From IMG/VR virus record IMGVR_UViG_3300047157_000035, positions 1 through 36,447 of that record: a DNA stretch of 36,447 bases, one strand, 5' to 3'. The notes below the pieces were generated by a model, which saw nothing but the letters and a program-made list of their open reading frames with translations, made no database searches and was not told the origin of the DNA. The stretch is from a virus. Below, in pieces: positions 32,498-36,447 of the stretch. A program made the translations under genes and the position numbers. Positions within the stretch are counted from its first letter, which is position 1. Every line of letters starts with the position of its first letter.

Positions 32498-33733
32498 ATG
32501 GCTTTTGAGTATGGTGAATCGTATTTCGGTTTACGGTCATTTGGCTCAAGTGCAGGTGATGTAAAGGATGCTTCTGCTACAGTAACTGCTACTTCAGGTG
32601 CTAATGGTGTAAATTGGATTGTCAACTTAGGTGGCGATGCTTCTACGACTGTAACATCTAGTGCCACTTGTAGTGGTGAAGTAGTGATTATTGAAGATAC
32701 TTCTTCTCGTCTGTATGGCGATTGGCAGTATGGTGTCGGTGTGTTTGATGGTGATGACAACTTACAAACAGTAGTCACAGCAACGTCAAGTGCAACAGCA
32801 GACAGTCAGCGTGTAAGAATAGCTTCGGCAACTTCAACTGTTGCTTCAGGATTTAGTGCAAATGCCAGACGTATTCCTAATGGCTCAGTATTAATTTCAG
32901 GTGGTTCAACGACTACAATCAATACAACAGCAAATGGTACTAGACGTAGAATAGGTACTGCTACATCAACTACAACATCTAGCATAACTGAGAGTGTGAT
33001 GCGTGTTCGCACAAGTCCACAAACAGCTAACGCAGTTGTTACAACTAGTGCAATTGGTGTGTTTGCTATTACTGCATCATCAACAATAACTGTTGCATCA
33101 ACAAGTGCGGCGATATGTAATCGTGTTAGATTTGGCTCAGGTGTACCTACAGCAGTAGCCAGTATTACTGTACTCGGATTTGCTACAAGGGGTGGAATTG
33201 CATCAACGAGTAGCACTCATACAAATGAGGTAACTGTTGCTAGTGTGAGTGGTGCTAATAAATACTTTATAAATGGCGTACAACAAGAAGCACAATTCTT
33301 AGTTGAAGGCAACACGTATGTGTTTAATTACCCATCAGGACATCCGTTAAGATTTTCTACTACCTCTAATGGTACACATGCGAGTGGAACAGAATACACA
33401 ACAGGAGTAACACACAACTCATCAACGCAGTCTACAATAGTTGTAGCAGATGGAACGCCTGACTTATATTACTATTGTTCTCTGCATTCAGGAATGGGTG
33501 GCACAGCAACAACACCAAACAATTCTACAAACTCAAGTATTACAAGTGATTCAGAACAAATATTTCAAGGTCATGCAGTTACACAACCTGAAGCAAGTAT
33601 TACAGCAACATGCAACAGAGTACATCGTGTCGGTGGTATAGTATCATCTACATCAGGAACAGCTACAATTGGTAGAGAGAAATGGGAGTTAATAACTAAT
33701 AACTCTGTAACTTGGACACAAATAGCGGCTTAA
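32498..33733 (+). CDS. Ser/Thr/Ala/Val-rich virion protein with cupredoxin-like domain
   Basis: 411 aa. The first 250 residues are repetitive beta-type sequence rich in Ser, Thr, Ala and Val (IASATSTVAS, TSTTTSSITES). Residues about 266-340 form a plastocyanin-like domain: NTYVFNYPSGHPLRFST and later PDLYYYCSLHSGMGG. His (in GHPL), Cys, His and Met are spaced as in type 1 copper sites. The remainder is again repetitive. Likely a tail or fibre-type surface protein; copper binding is inferred from residues. It lies between the small tail protein and the nozzle gene. Confidence 0.7.
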   Translation: MAFEYGESYFGLRSFGSSAGDVKDASATVTATSGANGVNWIVNLGGDASTTVTSSATCSGEVVIIEDTSSRLYGDWQYGVGVFDGDDNLQTVVTATSSATADSQRVRIASATSTVASGFSANARRIPNGSVLISGGSTTTINTTANGTRRRIGTATSTTTSSITESVMRVRTSPQTANAVVTTSAIGVFAITASSTITVASTSAAICNRVRFGSGVPTAVASITVLGFATRGGIASTSSTHTNEVTVASVSGANKYFINGVQQEAQFLVEGNTYVFNYPSGHPLRFSTTSNGTHASGTEYTTGVTHNSSTQSTIVVADGTPDLYYYCSLHSGMGGTATTPNNSTNSSITSDSEQIFQGHAVTQPEASITATCNRVHRVGGIVSSTSGTATIGREKWELITNNSVTWTQIAA

Positions 33734-33734
33734 T

Positions 33735-35222
33735 ATGGCATTAATACCTTTACAATTACCACCGGGTCAATACAGAAACGGTACTGATTTCGATGCTTCT
33801 AACAGATGGAGAGATGCTAGTCTTGTTAGATGGCTTGATGGCTCTTTACGACCAGTAGGTGGATGGACAAGCAGAAAGACAAGTGCCTTTGCATCAGCAC
33901 CTAGAGCAATGCTAACTTGGTTAGATAACTCTAGTGATTCTTATTTAGCAGGTGGAACATATAACAAACTTTATTATGTAAATCCTTCACAGACAGTATA
34001 CGATATAACACCATCAGGTTTGACAGCAGGTAATTTAAACGGTGCGTTAAATGTAGGTTTTGGTGGTGGTTTTTACGGTTACACTAATTATGGTCGTGCG
34101 CCAACTTCATCAGGTATATATGCAAGAAGCTACAACTTGGTCACTAGACACATGGGGTGAATACCTTATGGCTTGTTCATCTAAAGATGGCAAGATATAT
34201 GAATGGCAATTAAACACAGGAGTTGTAGCACAGGTAGTAGCTAATGCACCAGTCAATAATAAAGCTTTAGTTGTTACTGAAGAACGATTTGTGTTTGCAC
34301 TTAGGTGCAGGTGGTAATCCTACGAAAAATAGCAATGGTGTGACCAAGAAAACAATACGTCATGGACACCTGCAGCAACTAACCAAGCAGGTGATTTTGA
34401 GTTACAGACAGTAGGTCAAATAATGTGTGGTATTACGCATGAGAGGTCGAACGCTTAATTCTAACTGATAACGGATGCACATTTAGCAACAATATTCAGG
34501 TGCGCCATTTGTATATGGTTTTGAAAGAGTAGGTACAGCTTGTGGTGTTGCATCAAGACGTGGCGCTGTAGCAATTGATGAAGGTGCATTTTGGATGGGG
34601 CAGAATGGATTCTTTACATTTGATGGTTCAGTAGCAAGTGAAATTACAATGTGAAGTATCTGATTATGTATTTGATGACATGAACCCATCGCAAATTAGT
34701 AAAGTGTATGCAGTACACAACTCACAACATAGTGAAATATGGTGGTTTTATCCTTCAGGAACATCAACGGAGAACGATAGATATGTGGCATTAGATTACA
34801 AAGAAGGTCATTGGACAACTGGTGAATTAGACAGAACAGCAGGTGTTGACCAAGGTGTGTTTGAAAATCCTATATGGGCAGATGCTAGTGGTAATCTTTA
34901 CAACCAAGAAGACAGGTTACACACATGGCACAACAAAACCATTTGCTGAGTCAGGCTCAATTACTTGGTAATGGTGATAGCATTATGAAAGTTACACAAC
35001 TTATACCTGACGAAAAAACACAAGGACAAGTAGAAGTTACATTTAAGACACGTTTTCATCCTAATGATACTGAGACCTCACATGGCGCATTTACGCTTGG
35101 TAATCCTACAGATGTACGCTTTCAGGGTAGACAAGTGCGTATTAAAGTACAAGGTACAGGCAATGAAAACTGGAGATCAGGGCATTATGCGAATAGAAGC
35201 AAATGCAGGAGGTAGGCGATGA
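33735..35222 (+). CDS. Tail nozzle/stabilisation protein (P22 gp10-like candidate), frameshifted
   Basis: Starts MALIPLQLPPGQYRNGTDF, then WRDASLVRWLDGSLRPVGGW, a frequent opening of podovirus nozzle proteins. The first 141 residues are intact; single-base breaks occur from about 34150 to 35000. Later blocks are recognisable: SEIWWFYPSGTSTENDRYVA, GHWTTGELDRTAGVDQGVF, RFQGRQVRIKVQGTG. It ends MRIEANAGGRR and TGA 35220-35222. Size about 495 aa, beta-propeller-like. Function inferred from family look and the place after the adaptor. Confidence 0.75.
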
Positions 35223-35434
35223 GTGTTGCAAATCCTCCACCACCTTTAGGAAAAGATTGGAAACCTTGGGGTGAGCGATTAATGCGTTTATTACAACTAC
35301 AAGAAACAAATTACAGTTTTATAACTGCAGATAGTAAAGCTACACAAGATGGCATTATTATGTGGGATGAAGCTCAGGATTGCCCTGTAGTTTCTAAAAA
35401 TGGAGCTTGGATTAGGATAAAATTAGATCCATGA
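35219..35434 (+). CDS. Small conserved virion-region protein
   Basis: 71 aa: a Pro-rich start (ANPPPPLGKDWKPWGERL), one helix with RLLQLQETNY, and a small beta part (DGIIMWDEAQDCPVVSKNGAWIRI). The pattern is common after nozzle genes in marine podoviruses. Starts inside the nozzle gene end with AGGAGG upstream; its stop overlaps the next ATG. Possibly a fibre or tip accessory. Confidence 0.65.
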   Translation: MSVANPPPPLGKDWKPWGERLMRLLQLQETNYSFITADSKATQDGIIMWDEAQDCPVVSKNGAWIRIKLDP

Positions 35435-35817
35435 ATATAGAAGAAGAATTAATAGATGTAAAGAATGGATAGAGTCTGCTTTAAATAAAGGCGGCGATAC
35501 TCATGACTTTAAAGACATTAGTTGATGGGATAATAAGTGGTCATATGCAACTATGGATAGGGGTCAAACGGTTGTGCAGTAACTGAAATTGTAGTGTATC
35601 CTAATAAGAAAGTGCTACATGTATTTCTTAGCAGGCGGAGATAAAGGCTATGGAATTAGAACAAATTACTGACATGCATGATGATGCAATGGCATTTGGG
35701 AAACATTACAAGGCTGTGATAGGAATGACTGTCAATACAGGAAGAAAAGGTTGGAAAAAAGTTCTTGAATCTAAAGGTTGGAAAGAACAGTTTACAACAT
35801 TATTAAAGGAGTTTTGA
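35431..35817 (+). CDS. GNAT-fold-like small phage protein, frameshifted
   Basis: ATG 35431 overlaps the upstream stop. MNIEEEL, KEWIESALNKGGDTHDFKDI, DGIISGHMQLW, AVTEIVVYPNKKVLHVFLAGG and GRKGWKKVLESKGWKE follow one another across frames with about five indels, ending KEF and TGA 35815-35817. About 127 aa. The pattern belongs to a widespread phage family with a GNAT-like fold found among virion genes; substrate and role are unknown. Confidence 0.65.
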
Positions 35818-35818
35818 C

Positions 35819-36447
35819 ATGAGTGGTGGTGGCGGAAAAGGTGGCGGCAAAAAAACAACTACAGAAACTACAGTTCCTGAGTGGATAAGAGCGCCAGCAG
35901 AAAGAAACCTACAAAGGGCAGAAGCCTTACAACAAATCGAGTACATGCCATATTATGGTGCAGAAGTTGCGGCTTTTAATCCAAATCAAGAAATGGCATT
36001 TCAAAACAATGCCAATACTGCGGCGGCATTTGGTTTGTTAGCTCCTACAGATGCAATGGCTGGTATGCCTACTCCAACGACATATGACAATGGTATGAAA
36101 GGTTACAGCTCAATACCAATCTACGACCAAGCTAAAAAAGATTTAGCGGCTAACTACGGTGATACTGTAGACGCTTACGATGCGTTATTTGGTAACGCTG
36201 TACCGGCTAATGTAGCAAGTTCATCAGGAGGTGGAGGCGGACGAGGCGGAATAGGTATTAGCTTTGGTGGTCAACAGCCACAATTGTCACAAGCAGAACG
36301 AATGGCACAAACCTATGCAAACGTCAAAGTAGGCGAAGATGCGAATGGTAATTCAATATATGGTTACACAGGTCAAGATGAACGTGCTACTGGTGGTGTA
36401 AATATGTCAAGAGCAGGTATTAGGTCAGGCACAACAGAGCCAAAAGT
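35819..36447 (+). CDS. N-terminal part of Gly-rich virion-region protein, continues at base 1
   Basis: ATG 35819, preceded by AAAGGAG, runs off the end after 209 codons plus two bases. Gly-rich start (SGGGGKGGGKKTTTE), then helices (APAERNLQRAEALQQIE), YMPYYGAEVAAFNPNQEMAF, a Gly-rich linker and QAERMAQTYANVKVG. Together with 1-121 it makes a 249-aa protein with no frameshift. This opening (basic Gly run, then a Trp/Ile-rich start of a helix bundle) is common for small internal or DNA-contacting phage proteins next to ejection proteins. Function unknown. Confidence 0.8.
   Translation, partial: MSGGGGKGGGKKTTTETTVPEWIRAPAERNLQRAEALQQIEYMPYYGAEVAAFNPNQEMAFQNNANTAAAFGLLAPTDAMAGMPTPTTYDNGMKGYSSIPIYDQAKKDLAANYGDTVDAYDALFGNAVPANVASSSGGGGGRGGIGISFGGQQPQLSQAERMAQTYANVKVGEDANGNSIYGYTGQDERATGGVNMSRAGIRSGTTEPK

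Noticed and set aside
32806-33216. Long reverse-strand open frame opposite the Ser/Thr-rich gene
   Set aside because: It mirrors the low-complexity Thr/Ser/Ala coding sequence; no ribosome-binding site, and the plus-strand gene has a recognisable domain and fits the operon.
1-36447. CRISPR array, insertion sequence, integrase, attachment site
   Set aside because: No regularly spaced repeats, transposase, recombinase or tRNA-like att core was seen on either strand.

Overview
This window reads as a complete, circularly permuted genome of a small AT-rich tailed phage, most likely a marine podovirus-type phage. The evidence is an SU10-type major capsid protein (DUF5309-like), an SU10-type adaptor, a P22 gp10-like nozzle candidate, and several small proteins I associate with marine (SAR11-type) phages. 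The two ends close in frame: the gene opening at 35819 runs off the end at 36447 with two bases of a codon, and base 1 completes it. Reading then continues to a stop at 119-121, giving one 249-residue protein. The resemblance to HTVC010P-like pelagiphages is an inference from gene content and size. No integrase, DNA polymerase, primase, helicase, RNA polymerase or recognisable endolysin is present.

The layout is simple. A rightward block starts at a divergent noncoding region (about 24710-25350). It runs through a small HTH protein, DNA-processing genes (VRR-NUC nuclease, YbcO-like nuclease, PD-(D/E)xK-like protein, NinB-like protein) and the terminase small subunit (27726). It continues through virion genes: a large protein with an ADP-ribosyltransferase-like domain, internal proteins, adaptor, a protein with a cupredoxin-like domain, and the nozzle candidate. 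It then crosses the ends of the window to three internal virion proteins, portal, scaffold, capsid, tail fibre with collar domain, a 2OG-Fe(II) oxygenase, a block of short exported proteins, membrane (holin-like) proteins, a DUF1353 protein and the terminase large subunit (ends 17450). A leftward block (24627 to 17451) carries about 20 small early-type genes, including DUF932, SSB and a single-strand-annealing-like protein.

The leftward block is modular. Five near-consensus sigma70 promoters, all with exactly 17-bp spacers, each carry a 15-bp dyad across the -10/start-site region. The dyad bases change in a compensatory way between copies. Several cassettes are separated by GC-rich hairpins with GCAA or UUCG loops, and two of these have T-tracts and look like terminators. 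Between the leftward and rightward blocks lie about 600 bp without a convincing gene. They hold a plausible 60-75 nt small RNA transcription unit and a run of further stems that suggests a structured RNA or an origin.

Reading frames are broken by single-base indels in 5300-9050, 9820-14480 and 34150-35650, while 16155-30652 is clean. The pattern looks like uncorrected long-read sequence rather than biology. In those regions I give whole-gene spans deduced by following protein similarity across frames.
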